Assembly: GCA_005773145.1 (NCBI GenBank)
Contig: SXHS01000261.1
Coordinates: 1 to 21,959 of the forward strand
DNA from: Planctomycetaceae bacterium
Lineage (GTDB): Bacteria > Planctomycetota > Planctomycetia > Pirellulales > Pirellulaceae
Reading direction: 5' to 3'
DNA: 21,959 bases
A model generated the notes under the pieces. The model saw only the letters and a list, made by a program, of their open reading frames with translations. It was not told the DNA's origin and made no database searches. Numbering within the stretch: the first letter of the stretch is position 1; every line of letters begins with the position of its first letter. Position numbers and translations under genes: made by a program. Below, one piece after another: positions 7,927 to 15,125 of this stretch.

Positions 7927-7952
7927 AAATCTCAAATCTCAGATCTCAGATT
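7927..7952. repeat. 7-bp tandem repeat
   Basis: Units AATCTCA, AATCTCA and GATCTCA lie at 7928-7948, followed by GATT. It sits in the 118-bp gap between the dehydrogenase and the secreted SMP-30 gene. It is AT-richer than its surroundings and codes for nothing recognisable. Confidence 0.65.
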
Positions 7953-7991
7953 CGGCGTTCCAGATTTCAAACCTGACCTAGGAGTTTTATC

Positions 7992-9062
7992 ATGCATCGC
8001 AACCTTCGCTGGCGTGACCTCTTAAATCATCTCGCCCTGATCATGTTGTTGGCGTGCGCCGCTGGTCCCGGGGAGGCGGACGAGCCGATCGTTCCCGCTA
8101 ATGCCAAAATCGAAGAATTGTTCCTGACGAATTTCCTGACTGAAGGAGTGGCTGTGGCTCCGGATGGCATGGTCTATTTCAGCGAGATCACGTTCTCGCA
8201 TGTGTCGCGCGACGCGGCCGGCGCGATTCAAGCCGGCAATATCTGGCGATACGACCCAACCACCGGCAAGACTGTGATTTTCCGCTCCCCGAGCGGCATG
8301 TCCAATGGAATCAAGTTCGACGCCGAGGGCAACATGGTCATCGCCGAGGGGGCCGACTTTGGCGGGCGACGGGTGATCCGAACGGATATGCGCACGGGAA
8401 AGAGCTACATCATCGCTGGCTTGTTCGACGGCCGCCCGTTCAATGCGCCCAACGATATCACGATCGACGAGCTGGGACGCATCTATTTCAGTGATCCTCG
8501 ATACCTCGGATACGAATCGATCGATCAGCCCGTGATGGCCGTGTATCGCCGCGATCCCGATGGCACGATCCATCGCATCATCACCGACGCGGGAAAACCC
8601 AATGGCGTCTGTGTTTCGCCCGATCAGAAAACCTTGTATGTCGTGAGCAATGACAATGGCGGCACGAGCATTGACCGCATGCCCCCTCCCCCGAAGGGTT
8701 CTGGGCGAACGGCCGAACCGCTCCGCAAAGGGCACATGGCCCTGATGGCTTATGACCTGGCACCGGATGGTAAAGCCAAGTTCCGTCAGATGCTGGTCGA
8801 CTACGCGCCCGAAGATGGGCCCGACGGCCTAGTCTGCGATCGCGAGGGGAATCTTTATGTGGCCGTCCGCAAAGAAAGCAGACCGGGGATCTGCGTGTAT
8901 TCACCAACAGGAAAGGAATTGGCGTACATCCCCACTCCCATGCCCACCAATGTGGGATTCGGTCGTGGCAAGGACGCGAGAACCCTCTATATCACGGCCG
9001 GCACCGGCCTTTATCGCATCGGCGTGAACCGTGACGGATATCAACTGCCGGCCAAGAAATAG
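7992..9062 (+). CDS. Secreted SMP-30/gluconolactonase-like protein
   Basis: The product has 356 residues. An N-terminal signal peptide (hydrophobic 13-24, likely cut near GEAD-EP at about 30) exports it, unlike the SMP-30 paralogue at 2225-3106. The propeller metal-ligand positions are E51 (LTEGVAV), N154 (APNDITI), N204 (KPNGVCV) and D278 (GPDGLVC), each in the usual motif context. Residues 218-250 form a loop rich in Pro, Gly and charged residues that is longer than in the paralogue. TAGGAG at 7979-7984 precedes ATG 7992 by 7 bases. The gene follows the dehydrogenase by 118 bases and may be in the same transcript. A periplasmic lactonase or esterase supplying sugar acids for the upstream aldolase is a reasonable hypothesis, not shown. 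Confidence 0.88.
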   Translation: MHRNLRWRDLLNHLALIMLLACAAGPGEADEPIVPANAKIEELFLTNFLTEGVAVAPDGMVYFSEITFSHVSRDAAGAIQAGNIWRYDPTTGKTVIFRSPSGMSNGIKFDAEGNMVIAEGADFGGRRVIRTDMRTGKSYIIAGLFDGRPFNAPNDITIDELGRIYFSDPRYLGYESIDQPVMAVYRRDPDGTIHRIITDAGKPNGVCVSPDQKTLYVVSNDNGGTSIDRMPPPPKGSGRTAEPLRKGHMALMAYDLAPDGKAKFRQMLVDYAPEDGPDGLVCDREGNLYVAVRKESRPGICVYSPTGKELAYIPTPMPTNVGFGRGKDARTLYITAGTGLYRIGVNRDGYQLPAKK

Positions 9063-9218
9063 CAGGCAGGCCCCTGGTATCTCGGGATTTCCAATTGTCC
9101 CAGAGGGGTCCAATCGTCTAGAATCCCGTCCTACCGTTCCATCAACGCGGGGCCACGGCCGAGCATCGTAGGGCTCACCCCCAAGTCCGGTGTTGGTGAT
9201 GGTGTTGGGCATATGGTA

Positions 9219-9249
9219 TTGGGCACTGGGCGTCCCTCTAGGTTATAAT
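9219..9249 (+). promoter_or_regulatory. Possible sigma-70 promoter
   Basis: TATAAT at 9244-9249 is a perfect -10 match in GC-rich DNA. The only -35 candidate is TTGGGC at 9219-9224, with a longer than ideal 19-base spacer. The -10 lies about 108 bases before the proposed TTG start at 9357. Weak without transcript data. Confidence 0.35.
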
Positions 9250-9344
9250 TAGGGCGGGGCACCTCCGGTAACGGGTCGGTGCGCCTGGCGTCGGGCCGTG
9301 CCAAGAGTCCGGTAAGCGCGTAAGCCGCATCCTGCGTCCCACCT

Positions 9345-9348
9345 GGAG
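9345..9348 (+). promoter_or_regulatory. Ribosome binding site favouring TTG 9357
   Basis: GGAG at 9345-9348 is 8 bases before an in-frame TTG at 9357. The alternative GTG at 9348 overlaps this GGAG and has no purine-rich site of its own upstream, so TTG is the better start. Confidence 0.5.
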
Positions 9349-9356
9349 TGAGCCTC

Positions 9357-12300
9357 TTGATCCGAGCAGCATCACCTCGACGTGGATTGGTTGCGCCCCA
9401 AGGTTCATTACGAAACTCTTGGGTACCGAGATGCGCAGCGGCTGGTCTGGGCCTGTTCGGCTTTCTCGTAACGAACACCGGATATGTGGCGAGGGCCAGC
9501 TACCCGGAGGCCGTGCTCTCGGATCGACCGATCGTCCTGTTTCGGTTTGAAGAGACGGGCGAGCCAACGGACGGGGCCTCGCTGGCCAACGCCGTGAATG
9601 TCCCCCAAGGCGGCCTTTCAGCCGGGAAGTTTCCACAGGGAATCTATCGTGGGAAACCGACCGTAGCCACCGGTGCCCTCGCGGTCAGCGAGGGTGAGCC
9701 AAATCGGGCGGCACGTTTTAGCCCGGATGCTCCTTCCGCCTTCGAGGCGCCCGTGTCCGCCACATGGGACGCGGTGATCCCGTTTGCAATTGAGTTGTGG
9801 GTGCGTCCACAGCCGTCGCCAGCCAGTGCCGAAACGCGGATGCAGTGCCTGGTAGCGCAGGTCGACCCCGCAACGGCGGGCAATATCGCATTCGGGTTGT
9901 GGTACGAGCCGAACGCAGCCGGTTCGGCTGGCCGAATTCGCTTTGGCACGCCGGCGCACGCGGATGGCATGGTGGACCATGCGAGCGAGATCACGGCTGG
10001 TCGTTTTACCCACGTGGTGGTGACCTGCGAACCCGACGGGTCGCAGCTACAGGTGCGTCTTTTTTTGGATGGCGTGCCGAGCCAACCGAGGATGTTGTCC
10101 GACCGTGTGTCACCCAGACAAGCCGGGCCTTGGATTTTTGGCGCGGTCGCGTTCGACTCGGCCGCTGGGGTCGCTGCGCAGCCCTTTGCGGGCGAACTTG
10201 ACGAAGTCGCTGTGTACCAACACGTGCTACCTCCGGCACGAGTGCGGGACCATTTCTATCGTGCCGGTCCCGTGCCGAAGTTTGAAGCAGAAATCCATCC
10301 GTTGCTAACCAGCCATTGCATGGAGTGCCATGGCGGTGACGACGCGGAAGGTGGACTGGATGTGCAGACCCTAACGTCCATGCTGCGTGGGGGGGCGAGT
10401 GGTCCCGCCCTAGTTCCGGGGAACCCCGATCAAAGCATCTTGGTCGATATGGTAACGCACGGCGATATGCCCCCGGGCGAGAACCGCAAGTTGTCTGCCG
10501 CGCAAGTCGATCTATTGCGCCGTTGGATCGCTCTGGGGGCGCCGCATGCCGACGGAAAGGTGAGCCCCGAGTTAGCGACAGCCCATCTCGACGAAGGGGC
10601 ACGGAGTCCGCATTGGGCGTTTCAATTGCTCCATCGACCCCCGCTGCCGCAACGAGCGCGAATGCTCGCAGGAAATCACTCGCCTGCGGCGGCTCTCGGC
10701 ACACCTCCGACCGACAACGCGGCTGAGATCCCCCAGCATCCCATCGATGCATTTATTCTGGAGAAACTGCTCGCCCAAGGGCTGTCCATGTCGCCAGCGG
10801 CCGATCGCGCGCGGTTGGCCCGTCGCATGTATTTCGACTTGCTAGGGATTCCCCCTACGCCCGAACAGCTGGATGCGTTCCTCGCGGATGAAACGCCCGA
10901 CGCCACCGCGAGACTCATCGAGTTACTCCTGGCATCTCCGCAGTTCGGAGTCCGTTGGGGGCGACACTGGCTCGACATGGTCGGTTATACCGACACGATC
11001 AGCTTTGATTCGGATTTTGGCCCCCCCGGAGGCTTTCTCGAAGGCAAGTGGAGATATCGGGACTATGTGGTTCAGTCCTTCAACCGAGACAAACCGTTTG
11101 ACGTGGCCGTGCGTCAGCAGTTGGCGGGAGACGAGATGGTGCCTTGGCGCGACGCCCAGGGCTACACCGAGGAAATTGTCGAGCACTTAACGGCGACCGG
11201 ATATTGGCGATGCGCAGAGGACGTCACCGGGGAGGATGGGCGTCCCTTTACCGTATGGTCGGTGTTGCATGACAACATGACGCAGGTCGGCATGAGCTTG
11301 ATGGGGTTGAGTTTAAACTGCGCTCGGTGCCACAGCCACAAGTACGAGCCCATCTCGCAACAGGATTACTACAGTTTGATGGCCTTTGTCACGCCAGCCA
11401 TGAATCCACAGGCCTGGAAGACGCCTCAAGAGCGGGCTTTGCCCGACGTATCCGCCACCGATCGCGCGGCCATTGACCAATGGAACGACCAGATCGCGAA
11501 GAAGGTTCAGCCTGTTCAGGAGGAGCTGGACACGATCCGTCGACCCTATACACGGCAACTGCGCGAAATGCGTTTCTCCAAACTAGACGCCGTGCTGCGC
11601 GCCGAGTTGTGGGTAGCTCTCGAAACGCCAGAAGAAAAACGCACGCAAGTACAAATCGCTCGGTTGGGAGACAACGCTCAGATCATTGCGGTGACCGATG
11701 ATGATCTGCGGGCTGTTTATGCCCCCGCTGATGCTGAGAAAGCAGCGGCCTTACAACAACAGATCGCCACGATGAACCAAGCGCGACGATCGCATGGCTG
11801 GATTCATGCGATGTACGACGTCGGACCGGCCCCGGCCACACAGTTGCTCCAAATGGGTTCTCACGAGTATCCGCGGCGCGAGGTGCCGGTGGCCTACTTG
11901 CGAACGTTGCGCTCGACCAATTCTGCCGGCCAGATCGCGTCACCTCCAACGCCATCATCTTCCGGGCGACGCCTCGCACTCGCCCATTGGCTCACGGATT
12001 CGTCCTCCCCGGCGTCAGCGTTGGTCGCGCGTGTGATGGTGAATCGCGTGTGGGAACGACTGATGGGGGAGGGACTGGTGACACCCTCGGAAAACATGGG
12101 GCAATCGGGATCAGCGCCATCGCATCCGGAACTTTTGGAGTGGTTAACCACGGATTTCGTCGAACACGGTTGGTCGATGAAGCATCTCGTGCAGCGTGTG
12201 ATGACATCGGCGGTCTACCAACAGGCGTCTTTTCGGGATGCCACTCAGGCGACCGCCCTGGCACTGTGTCGCGAGCGGGATCCCGAGAATCGCTTGTTGT

Positions 12301-12884
12301 GGCGGGCTCGCCTACGTCGCATCGACAGCGAGGTGGTTCGTGATGCCATCCTAACGGCCAGCGATCAGTTGAACGTAGCATTGGGCGGACCTCCAGTGCC
12401 CCTTGAGTATCGGCCGGATGGCTATGTATCGGAGGCCAAACAGGGCCTGGCACGGCCCAGTGATCGGTGGCGGCGCAGCCTTTACCTGTTGAATCGAAGA
12501 CTCAACAATCCGACGTTTCTGGCAGCCTTCGACAAGCCAATCGTGACCGGTTGCGTCGGCCGACGTGATGATGCCGCTGTGCCACTGCAGTCGTTGGCCA
12601 TGATGAATGACGAGCTGGTCTTGGAACAGGCCGAGCGATTCGCGGTCCGCGTGATCCGCGAGGCGGGAGGTGCCCCTCTGCAACAGATTCAACGGGCCTA
12701 TCGCATCGCCTTCGGCAGACCACCGGCGGGCGAGGAAGTCGCTTGGAGTCGCGAATTGATGCAACAACAGGCACTTCTTTTCGCGGACGACTCTGCCAAG
12801 GATACTCAGCAACGTGAGGTAGCGGCGCTGGCGGCACTGTGTCAAACGCTACTCAGTACCAGTGAGTTTCTGTATTTGGAATAG
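9357..12884 (+). CDS. LamG + PSCyt1 + DUF1549 + DUF1553 planctomycete cytochrome protein
   Basis: The product has 1,175 residues from TTG 9357 (1,178 from GTG 9348). Order: Sec signal with a long N-region (hydrophobic about 27-38, likely cut after ARA at 46); a LamG/concanavalin-like domain, about 50-285, of the kind that binds carbohydrate; PSCyt1 with haem-binding C321-MEC-H325; DUF1549 from about 461 (HPIDAFILEKLL, YFDLLGIPPTPEQ, WGRHWLDMVGY) with a second CXXCH, CARCH at 655-659; DUF1553 from about 874 (ALAHWLTD, RVMVNRVWERLMGEG, VPLQSLAMMNDELV). Both haem c motifs are intact, so it is probably an exported electron-transfer or redox protein. Its substrate is unknown for the whole family. 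The DUF1501 gene starts 21 bases after its stop, so the two are co-transcribed, the standard arrangement in planctomycetes. Confidence 0.92.
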   Translation: MIRAASPRRGLVAPQGSLRNSWVPRCAAAGLGLFGFLVTNTGYVARASYPEAVLSDRPIVLFRFEETGEPTDGASLANAVNVPQGGLSAGKFPQGIYRGKPTVATGALAVSEGEPNRAARFSPDAPSAFEAPVSATWDAVIPFAIELWVRPQPSPASAETRMQCLVAQVDPATAGNIAFGLWYEPNAAGSAGRIRFGTPAHADGMVDHASEITAGRFTHVVVTCEPDGSQLQVRLFLDGVPSQPRMLSDRVSPRQAGPWIFGAVAFDSAAGVAAQPFAGELDEVAVYQHVLPPARVRDHFYRAGPVPKFEAEIHPLLTSHCMECHGGDDAEGGLDVQTLTSMLRGGASGPALVPGNPDQSILVDMVTHGDMPPGENRKLSAAQVDLLRRWIALGAPHADGKVSPELATAHLDEGARSPHWAFQLLHRPPLPQRARMLAGNHSPAAALGTPPTDNAAEIPQHPIDAFILEKLLAQGLSMSPAADRARLARRMYFDLLGIPPTPEQLDAFLADETPDATARLIELLLASPQFGVRWGRHWLDMVGYTDTISFDSDFGPPGGFLEGKWRYRDYVVQSFNRDKPFDVAVRQQLAGDEMVPWRDAQGYTEEIVEHLTATGYWRCAEDVTGEDGRPFTVWSVLHDNMTQVGMSLMGLSLNCARCHSHKYEPISQQDYYSLMAFVTPAMNPQAWKTPQERALPDVSATDRAAIDQWNDQIAKKVQPVQEELDTIRRPYTRQLREMRFSKLDAVLRAELWVALETPEEKRTQVQIARLGDNAQIIAVTDDDLRAVYAPADAEKAAALQQQIATMNQARRSHGWIHAMYDVGPAPATQLLQMGSHEYPRREVPVAYLRTLRSTNSAGQIASPPTPSSSGRRLALAHWLTDSSSPASALVARVMVNRVWERLMGEGLVTPSENMGQSGSAPSHPELLEWLTTDFVEHGWSMKHLVQRVMTSAVYQQASFRDATQATALALCRERDPENRLLWRARLRRIDSEVVRDAILTASDQLNVALGGPPVPLEYRPDGYVSEAKQGLARPSDRWRRSLYLLNRRLNNPTFLAAFDKPIVTGCVGRRDDAAVPLQSLAMMNDELVLEQAERFAVRVIREAGGAPLQQIQRAYRIAFGRPPAGEEVAWSRELMQQQALLFADDSAKDTQQREVAALAALCQTLLSTSEFLYLE

Positions 12885-12905
12885 CGAGCGAGTAAGGGGA
12901 TTCGC

Positions 12906-14441
12906 ATGTCCGATCATTGGGCCTCGAAAACGTCGAAGCTGGACGCGTCGAGCACAATCGATGCGGGACATCGCGCCGGTGGCGCCGAAAGCCGTCGCAG
13001 ATTTCTCGAATGTGTCACGGGGGGCTTCGGTTCGTTGGCCCTTAGTTGCCTGCTCCACGACGATGCCGCGCGCTCGGCCTTCGGTGAAACCACCTCTCCC
13101 AGCGCCGCCATTCCAAGCACTGCCATCCCAAGCACTGCTATCCCAAGCACCATGGTCCCACGCGCGGGGCATTTTCCCGCCAAGGCCAAATCGGTCATCC
13201 TGCTATTTCAAAACGGCGGACCGAGTCAAATGGACTTGTGCGACTACAAGCCGGAACTGCAGAAACGCAGCGGCCAGTTCGTACGCAATATTCGCGGCGG
13301 CAACGGCGACAATGAACAAAAAGAGCCGTTGATGGGGAGTGCATTTCAGTTTCGCCCCCACGGCCAGTCGGGGCTGATGTTCTCCGAGCTGATTCCCAAC
13401 CTCGCATCGTTGGCGGACGATCTGTGTGTTGTGCGTTCGATGTACAGCACCGATCCGAATCATCCGGGTGCGACCTACATGATGTGTTCGTGCAGCAATC
13501 GGCCCGGCCGCCCAACCCTCGGCGCTTGGACGACCTATGCCTTGGGGAGCGATAACCAGAATCTGCCAGGCTTTGTGCTGTTGCGGGATCCGGCTCAGTT
13601 TCATTCCGGTGGTGCGATGCAGGTCACCAATGGCTGGCTCCCTGCCATGTTTCGCGCCACCGAAGTGCGGGACGAGGGGAGCCCGGTTCTTAATCTCAAT
13701 CCCAACGTACCCCGACCGAAATCGATCCAGGACAATAACTTTCGGCTGCTGTCGCTCTTGAACCATCGGCAGCAGGAACGCTACCCGGACGAATCTCGCT
13801 TGGAGGCACGCATTCAGAACTACGAGCTGGCCGCACGCATGCAATTGCACGCCATGCAGGAGCTGGATCTGTCTCACGAGACAGCGGCGACACAAAAACT
13901 TTACGGCCTGGATGATCCCGTCGCCGAGCGATACGGCCGTCGTCTGCTGATGTCACGTCGGTTGGTCGAGCGCGGCGTGCGTTTCGTACAGGTCTTGGCC
14001 CCCGCGCCGAACTGGGATCACCACGATGAGTTGAACAAAAAATTACCCGTGATCTGTCGGCAGGTCGATCAAGCTTCAGCAGGGCTGATCACCGACCTGA
14101 AACAGCGTGGACTACTCGATCAAACGCTTGTCATCTGGGCTGGTGAGTTCGGACGCCTGCCCACCTCCCAGCGTGGCCATGGGCGCAACCATAATCCGCA
14201 CGGCTTTAGTATCCTGATGGCCGGCGGGGGACTGCGTGGAGGCCTTGCCTATGGCGCCACAGACGACTTCGGTTATGCGGCCGTCGAGCAACGAGTCGGC
14301 GTCCCGGATCTGTTTGCCACAATCCTGCACCAATTGGGGTTGGATCACGCACGCGTTTCGTTTCTGCACAATAGCGTCGAAGAGAATGTCGTCGATACCC
14401 GCATCAACAAGACCCGTGTGATCTCGGACATTCTGACCTGA
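12906..14441 (+). CDS. DUF1501 protein, Tat-exported
   Basis: The product has 511 residues. DUF1501 proteins have an alkaline phosphatase/sulfatase-like fold, are abundant in planctomycetes, and have no established reaction. Twin-arginine signal S29-R-R-R-F-L34, then a hydrophobic stretch to about 50, predicts folded export. Residues 68-82 are three AIPST repeats in the linker to the mature domain. The domain opens with SVILLFQNGGPSQMDL (96-111) and ends with VIWAGEFGRLPTS, HGRNHNPHGFSILMAGGGLRGG and VPDLFATILHQLGLD, all usual for the family. AAGGGG precedes ATG 12906. Pairing with the PSCyt1 protein suggests they act together in the periplasm; a metal-dependent hydrolase role is inference. 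The stop lies 13 bases from that of the convergent DUF2760 gene. Confidence 0.92.
   Translation: MSDHWASKTSKLDASSTIDAGHRAGGAESRRRFLECVTGGFGSLALSCLLHDDAARSAFGETTSPSAAIPSTAIPSTAIPSTMVPRAGHFPAKAKSVILLFQNGGPSQMDLCDYKPELQKRSGQFVRNIRGGNGDNEQKEPLMGSAFQFRPHGQSGLMFSELIPNLASLADDLCVVRSMYSTDPNHPGATYMMCSCSNRPGRPTLGAWTTYALGSDNQNLPGFVLLRDPAQFHSGGAMQVTNGWLPAMFRATEVRDEGSPVLNLNPNVPRPKSIQDNNFRLLSLLNHRQQERYPDESRLEARIQNYELAARMQLHAMQELDLSHETAATQKLYGLDDPVAERYGRRLLMSRRLVERGVRFVQVLAPAPNWDHHDELNKKLPVICRQVDQASAGLITDLKQRGLLDQTLVIWAGEFGRLPTSQRGHGRNHNPHGFSILMAGGGLRGGLAYGATDDFGYAAVEQRVGVPDLFATILHQLGLDHARVSFLHNSVEENVVDTRINKTRVISDILT
13107..13151 (+). repeat. 15-bp tandem repeat inside the DUF1501 gene
   Basis: Three in-frame 15-base units encode AIPST x3 just after the signal sequence. 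Copy number probably varies between strains by slippage without frameshift. Confidence 0.8.
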
Positions 14442-14454
14442 TGTAACGCGGCAC

Positions 14455-15003
14455 TTATGCCATTCGTTCCACTTCAGCAGCGGCTACGACACGGGCACCG
14501 ACCGCACTCCCCGACCAACTTGGCATCTCGCAGCGAGTTGCTTCCCAGCCATGGTGGACGACGCGGCCACGCAACGGTGGAGAGCCTGCCGAAGCCCCGG
14601 TGACGCGCACGCGGGCCACATCAACGCCCGCTGGAACTTCCACTTCCGCCCCTTCGGCCTCTTGCATGATCGGCTGAACGGCAAACAGCCGCTCCAAAAC
14701 CCGGCCGCAATCCCGCAAGACATCGCGAGCCGCGGCGCCAATCTGTGCATCGGAGTATTGCGAAAGCGGCTCCTGAACCAGATCCACAAAACGGGCCTCG
14801 CGCTGGAGCGCTCCCAAAAGCGTCAATGCCTCGCTGCGAACCACAGGTTGCGGGCGCGGAGCCGCCGTCTGAGCAGAACTCGGCGCCGGTGATGGTTGTG
14901 GCGCAGCCGTTTGTGAACCTGCCAGCATTGCCCGGACTTGTTGGGCAATCTCTCTGCTAAACAAGGTCGCAAACAAGATTCGGACAGCCAAAATCAAACG
15001 CAT
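14455..15003 (-). CDS. DUF2760 domain protein
   Basis: The product has 182 residues from ATG 15003; the open frame extends further upstream to 15162 into the neighbouring gene, but GGAG 7 bases before ATG 15003 and a sensible N-terminus decide the start. Residues 1-28 are an amphipathic/hydrophobic helix (MRLILAVRILFATLF) that may anchor it in the membrane. Residues 30-54 are an Ala/Pro/Gln-rich linker. The DUF2760 core (57-162) shows LLGALQREARFVDLVQE, YSDAQIGAAARDVLRDC, EVEVPAGVDVARVRVTG and RGRVVHHGWEA. Function is unknown; from memory family members often neighbour Hsp70-like genes, but none lies here. Divergent from the helicase, with 122 bases between start codons. Confidence 0.85.
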   Translation of the reverse strand: MRLILAVRILFATLFSREIAQQVRAMLAGSQTAAPQPSPAPSSAQTAAPRPQPVVRSEALTLLGALQREARFVDLVQEPLSQYSDAQIGAAARDVLRDCGRVLERLFAVQPIMQEAEGAEVEVPAGVDVARVRVTGASAGSPPLRGRVVHHGWEATRCEMPSWSGSAVGARVVAAAEVERMA

Positions 15004-15125
15004 GCTCCATCTCCATGATCCGACGAATTGGGGCCCATCGTGACGTACGGCAGCTGTGTTTCCAGCGTCGGACGCGGTACGATATCCTACACAATTCCAG
15101 CTCCAATATCGATAACGGGGACGGC

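Larger units (their letters stand above)
9063..9356. other. Intergenic region before the cytochrome gene
   Basis: No gene is seen in these ~294 bases. Direct short repeats TTGGGCATA and TTGGGCACT (about 9205-9227) lie upstream of a perfect TATAAT at 9244-9249. The promoter of the PSCyt1/DUF1501 unit is probably in this stretch. Confidence 0.5.

Noticed and set aside
10006..10752. 248-codon minus-strand frame
   Set aside because: It is Arg-rich shadow coding opposite the LamG/PSCyt1 region, whose motifs are unmistakable.
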